64,000 nucleotides of DNA, from contig CALOCZ010000034.1 in assembly GCA_942491935.1 (NCBI GenBank), forward strand, positions 1 through 64,000, written 5' to 3'. A program made the position numbers and the translations under genes. The notes beneath the pieces are model-generated. The model searched no databases. It was not told where the DNA came from and saw only the letters and a program-made list of their open reading frames with translations. The DNA is from JAGTVG01 sp942491935. Lineage in GTDB: Bacteria; Bacteroidota; Bacteroidia; Cytophagales; Cyclobacteriaceae. Shown piece after piece: positions 35,326-45,485 of this stretch; position 1 is the first letter of the stretch; every line of letters starts with the position of its first letter.

Positions 35326-36204
35326 TTAAAAGCGATAGGATAAATAAATACCTCGACTGCCATATATAAATGATGGAGATATCGACAAACCATCAGGGAT
35401 TTTCTTTTTCTTATGCAAATGAGGGACCAGCCATCCGATAGTGGCCCCAACGGCGTAGCCTGTCATAACGTCCGTAGGAAAGTGTTTTCCGGCCGAAACC
35501 CGCAGATAAGCCGTTGCAAAGGGAATGGCCACAGCAAACGTCCATAATCCAATTTTATACTCTGTCTTCATGTCGGGGTGATAATCGCTCATCACCTTAG
35601 CAAAGAAAAAGGAAAAAGCGGCCGTGAAAGATGTATGACCTGAAAAAAAGGACAACCGGCTATTATCTGCGGTGCGATCCTCCAGTGGGGCTTCCTCATT
35701 ATAGACCAGCGGTCTGGTCCGATTCACAACATGTTTTATCCCGGTAGTTAAGCCGTAGGTGATGGCGGTAACCTCCAATGTCATTATGAGTAATGGACCT
35801 ATATCCTTTCGGGTATTGTGGTTCCCGAGAAAAATAATCGGAAGGATGATCACACTGGTCCTTATAAAATCACTGGCTCTGGCTGCATTTGGATTCCAGT
35901 TGTAGGTAGCTGGCCGGTCAAATGCATTCACGTCATTTCGATCCAGTTGGCTGAGCTCGTCTTCCGTGTAGGCGACCGTTTTGTCAGCCAGGTTGGCCAC
36001 AAGTCCGAAGGTCAGAGAAACCCCGCCGGCTATAATATAAGGTACTTCACCCTTAAAATCGGTATGATAAGGACTGCCATTTAAATGTATACCGGATTTG
36101 CAGACACGACAATCTTTTTCCCCCTCCCCGGTTTGAGCCAACGTATTGGTAAATACAAGTATTACAAGCAGAATAACTAAATAGGGATTAGTCCTCTTAT
36201 ACAT
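35326..36204 (-). CDS. PAP2-superfamily membrane phosphatase
   Basis: The 292-residue protein has a signal sequence and several hydrophobic segments, with the three PAP2 phosphatase motifs in order: KHVVNRTRPL (K-x6-RP), SFFSGHTS (the PSGH-type motif with catalytic His) and RVSAGKHFPTDV (the R/S-x-HFPxD motif with nucleophilic His). These enzymes dephosphorylate lipid phosphates such as phosphatidate or undecaprenyl pyrophosphate. The C-terminal SPSFIYGSRGIYLSYRF looks like a beta-strand tail seen in outer-membrane-associated PAP2 proteins of Bacteroidota. It is a single gene with no clear operon partner. Confidence 0.92.
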   Translation of the reverse strand: MYKRTNPYLVILLVILVFTNTLAQTGEGEKDCRVCKSGIHLNGSPYHTDFKGEVPYIIAGGVSLTFGLVANLADKTVAYTEDELSQLDRNDVNAFDRPATYNWNPNAARASDFIRTSVIILPIIFLGNHNTRKDIGPLLIMTLEVTAITYGLTTGIKHVVNRTRPLVYNEEAPLEDRTADNSRLSFFSGHTSFTAAFSFFFAKVMSDYHPDMKTEYKIGLWTFAVAIPFATAYLRVSAGKHFPTDVMTGYAVGATIGWLVPHLHKKKKIPDGLSISPSFIYGSRGIYLSYRF

Positions 36205-36448
36205 TTAGATAGTGATCAAGCAATAAAACTACACAATTTAATTCCTTTCGATATTTATATAGCGATCATTTAAACAGATATCTCCAATAAAATTCCAGAA
36301 AAAATTCGGCCGATTAGAAATATAAAATCGAAACGCTACGGTATGAATTAAATTGTCCGGTTCCAATAGCTTATTCAAATGTCCCTTATACACTTAGGTT
36401 GAAATGTATTATATTGTTTTTAGTTTTTTATAATCCAACTATTTAGCA

Positions 36449-38035
36449 ATGAAATTAAAGTTTTTATCCCCGTTTTCTATTCTATTTATTTTATTGGCAT
36501 GCAATAGCATTACAAAGGATTCGGAAAATATATCAGATGCTTCTGATTACAAGGAATTTTTAGAAATACCTCACGATGCTCTACTTGATAAAGTCCGAGG
36601 TGGTCTGCTTGGTCAGATCATTGGAAATCTGAACGGGATACCCCATGAATTCAAATACAATGAAGACCCCGGAAATGTTATGAATTATATCCCTTCACTG
36701 CCAGATGGAGCTTATACAGATGATGATACAGATATTGAGTGGGTTTATGTGTATAACATGCAGAAACACAATGAACTGTTCCTTTCGTCAGATGTCCTGG
36801 CTAAAATCTGGACAACATCCTTTAACCAGCGAATATGGTGTTCTAACGGGTATGTCAGACGTTTGCTGGATATAGGGATCAAACCTCCCCTGACAGGTAA
36901 AATAGCTTTAAATCCCTGGGCAGAATTCAATATCTCTGGGCAGTTTATTTGCGAGACCTTTGGATTGATCTGTCCGGCCATGCCCCAATCTGCTGCCCGT
37001 CTAGGTCTTAATTATACGAAAGTCACTATTGATGCAGAACCAGCCCAGACCACACAGTTATTTACTACGATGATTGCCACTGCCTTTATAGAAAATGATA
37101 TTAATAAGATACTTGATGCAGGGTATGCTTCATTGGATCCTTCCAGTAAAGTAAGAGTCATCATCAATGATATAAAGAAATGGCACAAAGAAAATCCCAA
37201 TGACTGGCGAAAAACAAGGAAGTTGCTGCAGGAAAAATATACTCAGGCCGGTGGCACCTTGCGCGATGGGAATGGATATGAACTGATTACAGGTGCAACC
37301 ATAGCTTCGTTTTTGTATGGCCAGGGTGATTTCGTAAAGACTATTCAAACAGGTCTGAATTTTGGATGGGATTGTGATAATACCACGGCCACTCTCGGCA
37401 CTATATTAGGAATCCAGATGGGTTATAAGAATATGATGTCACAAGGATGGAAAATTGTTGACAGGTACGAGAATACCACAAGGGATGGGATGCCTGAAGA
37501 TGAGACAATTACTTCGTTTGCAGATAGAATCTTTGAATTGATGGAAAAGATGATAGTTGACAATGGCGGGAAAAGGATTTTACGGGATGGGAAGTATTTT
37601 TTTGAAATCCCGGTTGAAGAGCCACTGGCAATTGAAAAATTACCAGATATGAATGACCAGATTTCCGAACTGGCATCTGATCTTGGCCCTGAAATAGAAA
37701 GTGAAATTAAAGACCCGGAATCTAAAGAAACTTTATGCAAAGCTGTTTACCTGGCGGTTTGCCTTGATTTGAACACCGATTTGGCTGATAAATATCCCGT
37801 GCGATGGGGTGTAGCTTTGAAAGCCTTTGAAGAATGCTGGAAACTGAAGCAACTGATATTTCATGGAGGTGGTTTCCCATCCATACAAAGGATGAAAGAA
37901 AAATTTCTGCTGGCTGGAATTTTTGCACCTCAGAATACGATAGACCTTCCCATCATCTGGCAGGATAAACGCATATACCTTTCTCCTGAACAAGTTATGG
38001 ATCTGAAAATTGAGAATTATGAAAATCCTCATTAA
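36449..38035 (+). CDS. ADP-ribosylglycohydrolase-fold lipoprotein
   Basis: The 528-residue lipoprotein (lipobox LLAC, Cys 18) has the ADP-ribosylglycohydrolase fold. KVRGGLLGQIIGNLNGIPHE opens the domain, the first Mg-binding motif is YTDDDTDIEW (89-98) and the second is GWDCDNTTATLGTILG (306-321). These acidic residues are the binuclear metal site. The last ~140 residues are an additional domain. Family members remove ADP-ribose or cleave other N-glycosidic bonds. Export as a lipoprotein next to glycan-degrading genes suggests that here the fold acts on a carbohydrate or nucleoside outside the cytoplasm. It stands alone, forward, and converges with the cyclase genes. Confidence 0.88.
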   Translation: MKLKFLSPFSILFILLACNSITKDSENISDASDYKEFLEIPHDALLDKVRGGLLGQIIGNLNGIPHEFKYNEDPGNVMNYIPSLPDGAYTDDDTDIEWVYVYNMQKHNELFLSSDVLAKIWTTSFNQRIWCSNGYVRRLLDIGIKPPLTGKIALNPWAEFNISGQFICETFGLICPAMPQSAARLGLNYTKVTIDAEPAQTTQLFTTMIATAFIENDINKILDAGYASLDPSSKVRVIINDIKKWHKENPNDWRKTRKLLQEKYTQAGGTLRDGNGYELITGATIASFLYGQGDFVKTIQTGLNFGWDCDNTTATLGTILGIQMGYKNMMSQGWKIVDRYENTTRDGMPEDETITSFADRIFELMEKMIVDNGGKRILRDGKYFFEIPVEEPLAIEKLPDMNDQISELASDLGPEIESEIKDPESKETLCKAVYLAVCLDLNTDLADKYPVRWGVALKAFEECWKLKQLIFHGGGFPSIQRMKEKFLLAGIFAPQNTIDLPIIWQDKRIYLSPEQVMDLKIENYENPH

Positions 38036-38065
38036 GTTTTAAAAATGCCATTTATTGGATGATTT

Positions 38066-40135
38066 TCAAAGATCCAGATCAGGATCATACTGGAAAGGGG
38101 CCGGATCGGGAAGGTTCATCCTTTGCATCAAAGCTCTGAAGCGGGGATCTTTTATAAAGGAACTGTCTCTGGTATATCGTATGTTCCATCCAGTTCGAAC
38201 CCATGGAACAAAATGAAAATGGGGTTCAAATTCAAACCACTTAAATGCATTATCATAATCACCAAGGCCTGCATACATTCGAGACCTGATATATGCCCCA
38301 AAGGCACTTGGAATTGTATCATACTGCGTTTCCAGTTCGTGAAGGATTTTTTTCCCTTCTTTAATATTGCCAGATAAAATATAACCTGTACTGAGAGAAA
38401 AAAATTTGGCTGGGGGAAAGATTTCAGTTAATTGCTTATAAATCTCAATTGCCTCCTCTTCTTTTCCCATTGTTAAATAGATATCAGCTAAAACTGTTCT
38501 TCCTATGAAATTATTTGGCAATTCAATAGCCAGTTTTGCTTCAGCAATTGCCTTTTCATATTCACCCACCATATTATAAATGGCACCGAGCCAAGCTGTC
38601 TGATATGATGAAAATGGATCCAGTTCCTTTGCTTTTTTATGTTCCCGGATGGCCTCATTCATCCTTCCAAACAGTACTAGGTACCAGGAATAATGGTAAT
38701 GGTTCCATGGAAGACTGGGATTCAGGGAATTAGCTTTGCAATAGGCCTGTTCCGCACCTTCCCAATCCCACTCATAATACGCCTTCACCATACCAAGAGC
38801 TGACCATGCCTCAGCAAGCGTAGAGTCCAATTGAATGGCCCGGAGCACTGCAGCATTTGCTTTTTGCCGCACATCTTCAGTTGGAAATAATGAATGTCCC
38901 AACCTAATATAGGCGGTTGCTAATCCGGCATAGGCATAAGGATTCGACGGATTTTTATCAATGGCTTCATTGAAATACGATAAACCTTCCTGTATATTAG
39001 GTTGACTTTTTTCCATAGCATGCATACCCTTTAGATAAAGCTTATAGGTTTCCGGATCTACAGATTGTATTCCAGACCATAAAGCCGTATTTTCCTCAGG
39101 AACAAAAATCCCCATTATTCGAATAATATCCTGGGCAACCCTTGCCCATAGTTGTCGGGTTGAACCTATTTCCTGTTCGTATTCCTGGCTCCAAATCACA
39201 TGGTCCTCTATTGGATCGATCAACCGGATTTCCGTTTGAATCTGGTCCATTTGCAAAAATATATTTCCTTCGACAATATAATTCACATCATTTAATTCCT
39301 GAGAAATCTCAGAGAAAGGTTTAGTGATACCCGCATACTGACGGGTGGAACTCTGAGATATAACTGCAAGCGAATTTACTTTAGATAATTCCCGGATCAG
39401 TTCATCTGTCATCCCTGAGCTTAGATATTCCAGTTCCGGATCATCAGAAAGATTATCAAGGGGAAGAACTGCAACAGATTTTGTAATGATCTCCCTTTCT
39501 ATATCAAAAGTTCTTAGGAACCAGATCATTGCAATTGCAATAATTAGCACTGCTCCCACCGCAGCATACTTGTAGTACTTCAAATAAAGATGTCTTCGGA
39601 TAATTCCATCAATCCGCTTTTTCCCAGGAGAAGGCAGTCCTTCACCTTTCAAAGCATAAACGGGAACCGGATGTTTAATATTTTTGAGCGGAACAGCTCC
39701 CATGAACTGGGTTTCCAGATCTTCCTGATCACCAATCATTTCCTGAATAGATTCTGATATATATATACCTCCTGGATCAGCAATAGCTTGAATTCGGGAA
39801 GCCATATTCACACCATGACCAAAAATGTCTTCGCTATCTATGGTGATATCTCCATAGTGGATCCCGATACGGACAGGAATGTCAAATTCCCGGGTTTTTG
39901 CTTCAATCTGGATTTTCCGGGCGCAGGATAGTGCATCCAGAAAATTGTCAAAAGTGGCCATAAAGCCATCTCCCATTTCCTTTACCAATTGTCCATTATG
40001 TTTTTGTATAGTTAACTGATGGAGATCCCGGTTTTTCTTGACCAGTTCCAGGGCTACGGACTCGTTCTTCTCCATCAGGGCTGTGTACCCCATTAGATCC
40101 GTGAACATTATGGCCGTTACGTGTCGATCAGCCAT
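38066..40135 (-). CDS. class III nucleotide cyclase / TolB-like / TPR protein, copy 1
   Basis: The 689-residue protein has an N-terminal cytosolic class III cyclase domain (1-165) with metal ligands Asp 12 (IMFTDLMGYT) and Asp 56 (VKEMGDGFMATF), and GVNMASRI supplying the transition-state Asn 110 and Arg 114. A single transmembrane segment lies at about 191-207. A TolB N-terminal-like domain follows (SVAVLPLDNLSDDPELEYLS), then about eight TPR-type helices, ending in DPAPFQYDPDLDL. All catalytic residues are present, so it may make cAMP or cGMP in response to a periplasmic signal. It is the last of three tandem paralogues, 47 bases after copy 2. Confidence 0.92.
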   Translation of the reverse strand: MADRHVTAIMFTDLMGYTALMEKNESVALELVKKNRDLHQLTIQKHNGQLVKEMGDGFMATFDNFLDALSCARKIQIEAKTREFDIPVRIGIHYGDITIDSEDIFGHGVNMASRIQAIADPGGIYISESIQEMIGDQEDLETQFMGAVPLKNIKHPVPVYALKGEGLPSPGKKRIDGIIRRHLYLKYYKYAAVGAVLIIAIAMIWFLRTFDIEREIITKSVAVLPLDNLSDDPELEYLSSGMTDELIRELSKVNSLAVISQSSTRQYAGITKPFSEISQELNDVNYIVEGNIFLQMDQIQTEIRLIDPIEDHVIWSQEYEQEIGSTRQLWARVAQDIIRIMGIFVPEENTALWSGIQSVDPETYKLYLKGMHAMEKSQPNIQEGLSYFNEAIDKNPSNPYAYAGLATAYIRLGHSLFPTEDVRQKANAAVLRAIQLDSTLAEAWSALGMVKAYYEWDWEGAEQAYCKANSLNPSLPWNHYHYSWYLVLFGRMNEAIREHKKAKELDPFSSYQTAWLGAIYNMVGEYEKAIAEAKLAIELPNNFIGRTVLADIYLTMGKEEEAIEIYKQLTEIFPPAKFFSLSTGYILSGNIKEGKKILHELETQYDTIPSAFGAYIRSRMYAGLGDYDNAFKWFEFEPHFHFVPWVRTGWNIRYTRDSSFIKDPRFRALMQRMNLPDPAPFQYDPDLDL

Positions 40136-40182
40136 TTTAATTCAATTCAGATTGTTTGCACTACAATTTACAAAATTCCCAA

Positions 40183-42249
40183 TTAAATATCCAGATCGGG
40201 ATCATATTGAAACGGGGCCGGATCGGGAAGGTTCATTCTATGCATCAATGCCTTAAACCGGGGATCTTTTATATATGAGCTATCATTTGTAAAACTATTC
40301 CACCTAACCCGAACCCAGGGAACAAAATGGTGATGGGGCTCAAATTGATACCACTGAATTGCCTTTTCATAGTCACCAAGTGCCTCATACACATGAGCCC
40401 GCTTTAATGCCCCCCATCCACTTGGAATTGTATCATACTTTGTATCGAGATCATGTAAGAATTTTTTACCTTCTTCAATATTACCAGATTGACTATACGC
40501 TGTAGCAAGACAATTCAGCCAGGGTGAAGGATAGTCTCTAGCCAATTGTTCATATATTTCAATTGCCTCTTCCTCCCTTCCCATCGCCAAATAGGTATCC
40601 CCCAGGATCCTGGTTCCTATAAATTCATTCTTCCCCTCCATGGCAAGTTTACATTCCTGGATCGCCTTATCATATTCTCCGAGCATTTTGTATATATATC
40701 CCAGCCAGGCAGTAAATGACGGATTAAATGGATCCAGTTCCTTAGCAAGTTTATGTTCTTCGATGGCTTCGTCCATCCTGCCAAATAGCACAAGGTACCA
40801 GGAATAATGAAAATGGTTCCAGGGAAGACTGGGATTCAATTCATTTGCTTTATGGTAGGCCTGTTCTGCTGCATCCCATTCCCATTCGTAATAAGCTTTA
40901 ACCATTCCCAGTACAGACCAGGCCTGGGCCAGGTTCGAATCCAGTTGTATGGCCCGAAGGGCAGCTGCATTTGCTTTTTGCCTGACATCTTTGGTTGGTG
41001 AAGGAGAATGTCCATATGCAATATAAGCTGTTGCTAATCCTGCATAGGCATAGGCATCGGCAGGATTTCTGTCAATGGCTTCATTAAAATAATTTACCCC
41101 CAGTTCTATATCTGGCGGAGTCTTCATAATCGAATACATTCCCTTAAGATAAAGCGCATAGCCTTCCGGATCCACAGGCCGGATACCTGTCCATAAGGTG
41201 GTATTTTCTTCCGGAACAAAAACGCCCATTATTCGGGTAATATCCTGAGCGACCTGTGCCCAGAGCTGCCGGGAAGCACTGATTTCCCGTTCATATTCCT
41301 GACTCCAGAAAACCTGGTCCTCGATTGGATCAATCAACCTGACATTCGTGATGATCTTCTCATTCTCAAATTTAACATTCCCATCAACAATATAATTCAC
41401 ATCATTTAACTCCTTAGAAATCTCAGAAAAGGGCTTTACAATCCCGGCATACTGTCTGGTTGCCCTCTCAGAGATTACAGTAAGCGCACTCACTTTCGAC
41501 AATTCCCGGATCAATTCATTAGTCATTCCCGAACTTAGATATTCCATTTCAGGATCATCAGAAAGATTTTCGAAGGGGAGTACCGCCACGGATTTTGAAA
41601 TCACTTCCTTCTCTATATCATATGTTCTGATAAACCAGATAAATCCTGCGACAATGATCAGTAATGCAGCAATGGCCGCATTTCGATAATATTTTAAATA
41701 AATTGCTCTCCTGATTATCCGTTCAATCCGCTTTTTCTCCGGTGGAGGCAGCTTATCACCTTTCAAAGCATAAACGGGAACTGGTTCCTTGATGTTCTTA
41801 AGCGGAACAGCTCCCATATATTGGGTTTCAATATCCTCTACATCCTCTATTAACTCATGAATCGATTCTGAAATATAGATGCCTCCCGGATCTGCAATGG
41901 CCTGGATCCGGGAAGCCATGTTTACACCATGACCAAAAATGTCCTCATTTTCGATGGTAATATCCCCATAATGAAGGCCAATTCGTACAGGAATTTCAAA
42001 TTCTCTGGTTTTGGCTTCGATCTGTATTTCCCGGGCACAGGATAGTGCATCAAGTACATGGTCAAAAGTGGCCATATAACCATCTCCCAAATCCTTTACG
42101 AGTTGACCATTATGTTTCTGAATTAATTCTTGATGTAGATCTCGATTCTTTTTGACCAGTTCCAGTGCCGCATTTTCATTTTTCTCCATCAGGGTAGTAT
42201 ACCCCATAAGGTCGGTAAACATAATGGCCGTTAGGTGTCGGTCAGCCAT
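40183..42249 (-). CDS. class III nucleotide cyclase / TolB-like / TPR protein, copy 2
   Basis: The 688-residue paralogue has the same order of parts: cyclase domain with FTDLMGYT and LGDGYMATF metal Asp residues and GVNMASRI, a transmembrane segment near 190-207, the TolB-like domain (SVAVLPFENLSDDPEMEYLS) and TPRs. The TPR core is nearly identical to its neighbours (NPSLPWNHFHYSWYLVLFG). The region around the membrane segment and TolB-like domain differs more. This divergence pattern suggests different inputs with the same output. It lies 48 bases downstream of copy 3 and 47 upstream of copy 1, so it is co-transcribed. Confidence 0.92.
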   Translation of the reverse strand: MADRHLTAIMFTDLMGYTTLMEKNENAALELVKKNRDLHQELIQKHNGQLVKDLGDGYMATFDHVLDALSCAREIQIEAKTREFEIPVRIGLHYGDITIENEDIFGHGVNMASRIQAIADPGGIYISESIHELIEDVEDIETQYMGAVPLKNIKEPVPVYALKGDKLPPPEKKRIERIIRRAIYLKYYRNAAIAALLIIVAGFIWFIRTYDIEKEVISKSVAVLPFENLSDDPEMEYLSSGMTNELIRELSKVSALTVISERATRQYAGIVKPFSEISKELNDVNYIVDGNVKFENEKIITNVRLIDPIEDQVFWSQEYEREISASRQLWAQVAQDITRIMGVFVPEENTTLWTGIRPVDPEGYALYLKGMYSIMKTPPDIELGVNYFNEAIDRNPADAYAYAGLATAYIAYGHSPSPTKDVRQKANAAALRAIQLDSNLAQAWSVLGMVKAYYEWEWDAAEQAYHKANELNPSLPWNHFHYSWYLVLFGRMDEAIEEHKLAKELDPFNPSFTAWLGYIYKMLGEYDKAIQECKLAMEGKNEFIGTRILGDTYLAMGREEEAIEIYEQLARDYPSPWLNCLATAYSQSGNIEEGKKFLHDLDTKYDTIPSGWGALKRAHVYEALGDYEKAIQWYQFEPHHHFVPWVRVRWNSFTNDSSYIKDPRFKALMHRMNLPDPAPFQYDPDLDI

Positions 42250-42297
42250 GATATTTTGAGGTGTGATTGTTTACACTTTAATTTACAAAATTTACAT

Positions 42298-44349
42298 TCA
42301 AATGTCCAGATCCGGATCATATTGATATGGTGCCGGATCGGGAAGGTTCATTTTACGCATCAGGGTTTTGAAGCGTGGATCTTTCACAAATAAGCTATCA
42401 TCACTACTTCGTACCCAAGGTACAAAATGGTGATGGGGATCAAAATTATACCACTTGAAGGCATTATCATAATCCTTCAACGCTTCATACATTCTTGCCC
42501 GCTGTAATGCTCCCCAGGGACTTGGAATCGTATCATATTTTGTTTCCAATTCGGCGAGGATCTCTTTTCCTTCTTCTACTCTTCCTGATACGATATATGC
42601 AAAACCCAGCTCATTGTATTTTGGTATTTGATACTCCGCTACCCGTTCTTCATATAATTCGATGGCCTCTTCATTTTGCCCCATGAACATATAAGTCCCC
42701 GCAAGTATAAATTTCCCAAAGGCTTCGTAACCCATATCAATAGTATGCTCTGCCTCTGCAATGGCTTTTTCATACTCCCCCACTATAGCATATAGAAATC
42801 CGAGCCAACCTGTATGCGCAGGCCCAAATGGATCCAGTTCCTGTGCGAGTCTATGTTCGCGGATGGCTTCATTCATCCTGCCAAATAAAACCAGGTACCA
42901 GGAATAATGATAGTGGTTCCAGGGAAGGCTTGGGTTTAGTTCATTTGCTTTGTGATAGGCCTGTTCGGCTGCTTCCCACTCCCATTCGTAGTACGCCTTT
43001 ACCATACCCAGAACAGACCAGGCCTGGGCCAGTGTTGAATCCAGTTGTATGGCACGAAGTGCAGCAGCATTGGCTTTTTGCCTGACATCTCTGGTAGGTG
43101 AAGGGGAATGCCCATAATAAATATAAGCTGTCGCCAAACCGGCCCAGGCATAGGCATCTGCGGGATTTTTATCAATCGCCTGGTTAAAATACGAAATACC
43201 CGCATCAACATCCGGCGGGAACTTTTCGATGGCATGCATACCTTTGAGATAAAGGGCATAATTCTCCTGATCAACTGGTTGTAGACCGGACCAGAGGGCT
43301 GTATTTTCCTCCGGTACAAATACGCCTATGACATCAATGATATCTTCTGCAACCTGCGCCCAAAGTTGACGTGAGTTAGTCACTTCTTGCTGGTATTCCT
43401 GCTCCCACAGAACGTTTTCTTCAACAGGAGCTATTAACCGGATTTTCGCATTGATGTTTTTATCCTCCAGCAAGACGGTTCCATCGATAATATAATTCAC
43501 ATTATTCAATTCGCTGGCGATTTCAGAAAACGGTTTTCCGATCCCCGCATACTGCCTGGTTGAATTCTGAGCTATAACAGTCAAAGCTTCTGCTTTAGAT
43601 AATTCCCTGATCAGCTCTTCTGTCATTCCAGTGCTTAAATATTCCAGTTCAGGGTCTTCTGCCAGGTTTTCTAGCGGGAGTACTGCCACAGATTTGGTTA
43701 TTATCTCCCTTTCAATATCAAAAGTTCTAAGGAACCATACTAAAGCTATAGCGATTATCAATACGGCGCCGATTGCCACATACCTATAGTATTTCAGATA
43801 TAGATGTCTCCTAATAATTGCATCTATCCTTTTCTTATCCGGAGCAGGCAGTTCTTCATCTTTTAAAGCATAGACAGGAACCGGATCTTTGATGTTTTTG
43901 AGTGGGATGGCTCCCATGAATTGAGTATTGTAGTCCTTTTGGTCTTCAATCAATTCATGGATAGATTCGGAAATATAAACACCTCCAGGATCTGCTATGG
44001 CCTGGATCCGGGAAGCCATGTTAACCCCATGACCAAAGATGTCTTCGTTTTCGATAGTGATATCTCCATAATGAAGGCCAATTCGCAAAGGAATATCAAA
44101 TTCTCTGGTTTTTGATTCGATCTGAATTTCACGGGCACAAGATATGGCTTCCAATATATTGTCGAAAGTAGCCATAAAGCCATCACCCAATTCTTTTACC
44201 AGCTGACCATTATGTTTCTGAATTGCCTGTTGATGCAGATCACGATTTTTCTTTACCAATTCCAGTGCTGCACTTTCATCCTTCTCCATCAGTGCTGTGT
44301 AGCCCATCAGGTCGGTGAACATTATTGCCGATAAGCGACGGTCTTGCAT
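42298..44349 (-). CDS. class III nucleotide cyclase / TolB-like / TPR protein, copy 3 (first in transcription)
   Basis: The 683-residue paralogue starts MQDRRLSAIMFTDLMGYT and keeps the cyclase residues (GDGFMATF, GVNMASRI), one transmembrane segment, the TolB-like domain (SVAVLPLENLAEDPELEYLS) and the TPR tail ending DPAPYQYDPDLDI. Being nearest to the upstream non-coding region, it is the promoter-proximal gene of the array. Its TolB-like and C-terminal TPR parts are the most different of the three (for example QVAEDIIDVIGVFVPEEN). No other signalling domain (GAF, PAS, HAMP) is seen. Confidence 0.92.
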   Translation of the reverse strand: MQDRRLSAIMFTDLMGYTALMEKDESAALELVKKNRDLHQQAIQKHNGQLVKELGDGFMATFDNILEAISCAREIQIESKTREFDIPLRIGLHYGDITIENEDIFGHGVNMASRIQAIADPGGVYISESIHELIEDQKDYNTQFMGAIPLKNIKDPVPVYALKDEELPAPDKKRIDAIIRRHLYLKYYRYVAIGAVLIIAIALVWFLRTFDIEREIITKSVAVLPLENLAEDPELEYLSTGMTEELIRELSKAEALTVIAQNSTRQYAGIGKPFSEIASELNNVNYIIDGTVLLEDKNINAKIRLIAPVEENVLWEQEYQQEVTNSRQLWAQVAEDIIDVIGVFVPEENTALWSGLQPVDQENYALYLKGMHAIEKFPPDVDAGISYFNQAIDKNPADAYAWAGLATAYIYYGHSPSPTRDVRQKANAAALRAIQLDSTLAQAWSVLGMVKAYYEWEWEAAEQAYHKANELNPSLPWNHYHYSWYLVLFGRMNEAIREHRLAQELDPFGPAHTGWLGFLYAIVGEYEKAIAEAEHTIDMGYEAFGKFILAGTYMFMGQNEEAIELYEERVAEYQIPKYNELGFAYIVSGRVEEGKEILAELETKYDTIPSPWGALQRARMYEALKDYDNAFKWYNFDPHHHFVPWVRSSDDSLFVKDPRFKTLMRKMNLPDPAPYQYDPDLDI

Positions 44350-44808
44350 GATTGTTTCAATTAATAATTAAAAAACCTACTGCACATAAATCCCTCTTAA
44401 TGAATACTTTCCTACTCTATTCACCCTCTCTACGTCCTTCGCCGATGACTTCGGCGGTCGATGAAAGTTCAATGAACAATGAGTTATGAAAGATGATACA
44501 ATTTATAAAAAAATAGCGGATTATCTTCAAAAGATCATTTGATTTTAAATAAGTTTAAAGATCATTTGTAAACAAATTGAGCTTGAGTTAAATCCTGATA
44601 GTTTTACATAAGGACCTGGGAGATAATATATTATTTGATGCCTATATTCGAGTAAAGTTACCAATAGCATATAATAACCCTGATTAACTTTTCACTTGAT
44701 ATTCTTTGTGCCATTTTAAACTGATTTTAAGGTCTTGAAATCTACCTTACAAACAAAGTTGAAAGGTAATAAACTATCTCGTAACCTTTAGTTCTTAATC
44801 AGTCTACA
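44350..44808. other. non-coding region upstream of the cyclase array
   Basis: About 460 AT-rich bases with no gene. A small hairpin (CGCCGATGACTTCGGCG, around 44439-44456) lies about 100 bases upstream of copy 3. The promoter of the array should be here; I cannot identify it with confidence. Confidence 0.4.
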
Positions 44809-45102
44809 TTACTTTGAAAGGAAACATAATAAAATAGGCCGGACTTCCGAAACCGATCCTTCATTTTGTTTGAGCAATTCCATTGCTTTATCCAGCCGGA
44901 TTTCGCGAATGAAACGGCTGACAGATTGATTCGAGATGGATCGCAGTTTCCTATAGATCAATGATCGGCTCATACCCACCTCACGTGCCAGATCTTCCAC
45001 CCCAAATTGTCTGAGTTCGAGATTAGATTCGACAGCTTTTTTAACCTTATCGATTAATGCTTGATAAGAATGCTTGAGAGTTTTATTTACCGTTTCAGTC
45101 AT
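44809..45102 (-). pseudogene. AraC-type HTH domain fragment
   Basis: The 97-residue frame starts MTETVNKTLKHSYQALIDKV and contains an AraC-family HTH (FGVEDLAREVGMSRSLIYRKL, SVSRFIREIRLDKAMELLKQ). The expected ending, a second helix pair such as IGFGSPAYF, is present only in another frame at about 44826-44860, next to the point where this frame goes off. A short out-of-frame deletion or indel has therefore removed the natural end. In Bacteroidota such an HTH is often the N-terminal domain of a membrane protein with TolB-like and TPR parts, the same parts as the downstream cyclases. Confidence 0.6.
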
Positions 45103-45485
45103 CTTAATGTTGCTTTTAAGAACTGATTTATATAAAAATACGGTTTGAATGCATAAACAATTTACATAAAAATGGTGAATTTCTTTATTCAGTTATCATA
45201 AATTCCTATCATGATTGATTAAATGATAGGACAAAGAGACTACAGGAAGAGGAATTCTAAAAAGTAATTAGATCAAAAAAGGGATGGGTGTAAATCCTTG
45301 GTTTACAAATAACTAATCAGTATTTTTATTTCAATTATAAGCATTAAAAATTATTCTTCTTATTATTATTTTTAATCAGGTCTCTAATAAGATAGCAATT
45401 GAGGCGGTTAACTAATTTTTTAAATATTGTAAATATTTTTTTCACCATTTTTTAAGTGATCAACGTCTAAATATTTTCTAATCCT
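45103..45485. other. AT-rich intergenic region between divergent genes
   Basis: About 380 bases with no gene between the reverse HTH fragment and the forward DoxX-fusion gene. It is very AT-rich, particularly just before 45486. Promoters for the forward operon are expected here, but no sure motif is visible. Confidence 0.35.
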
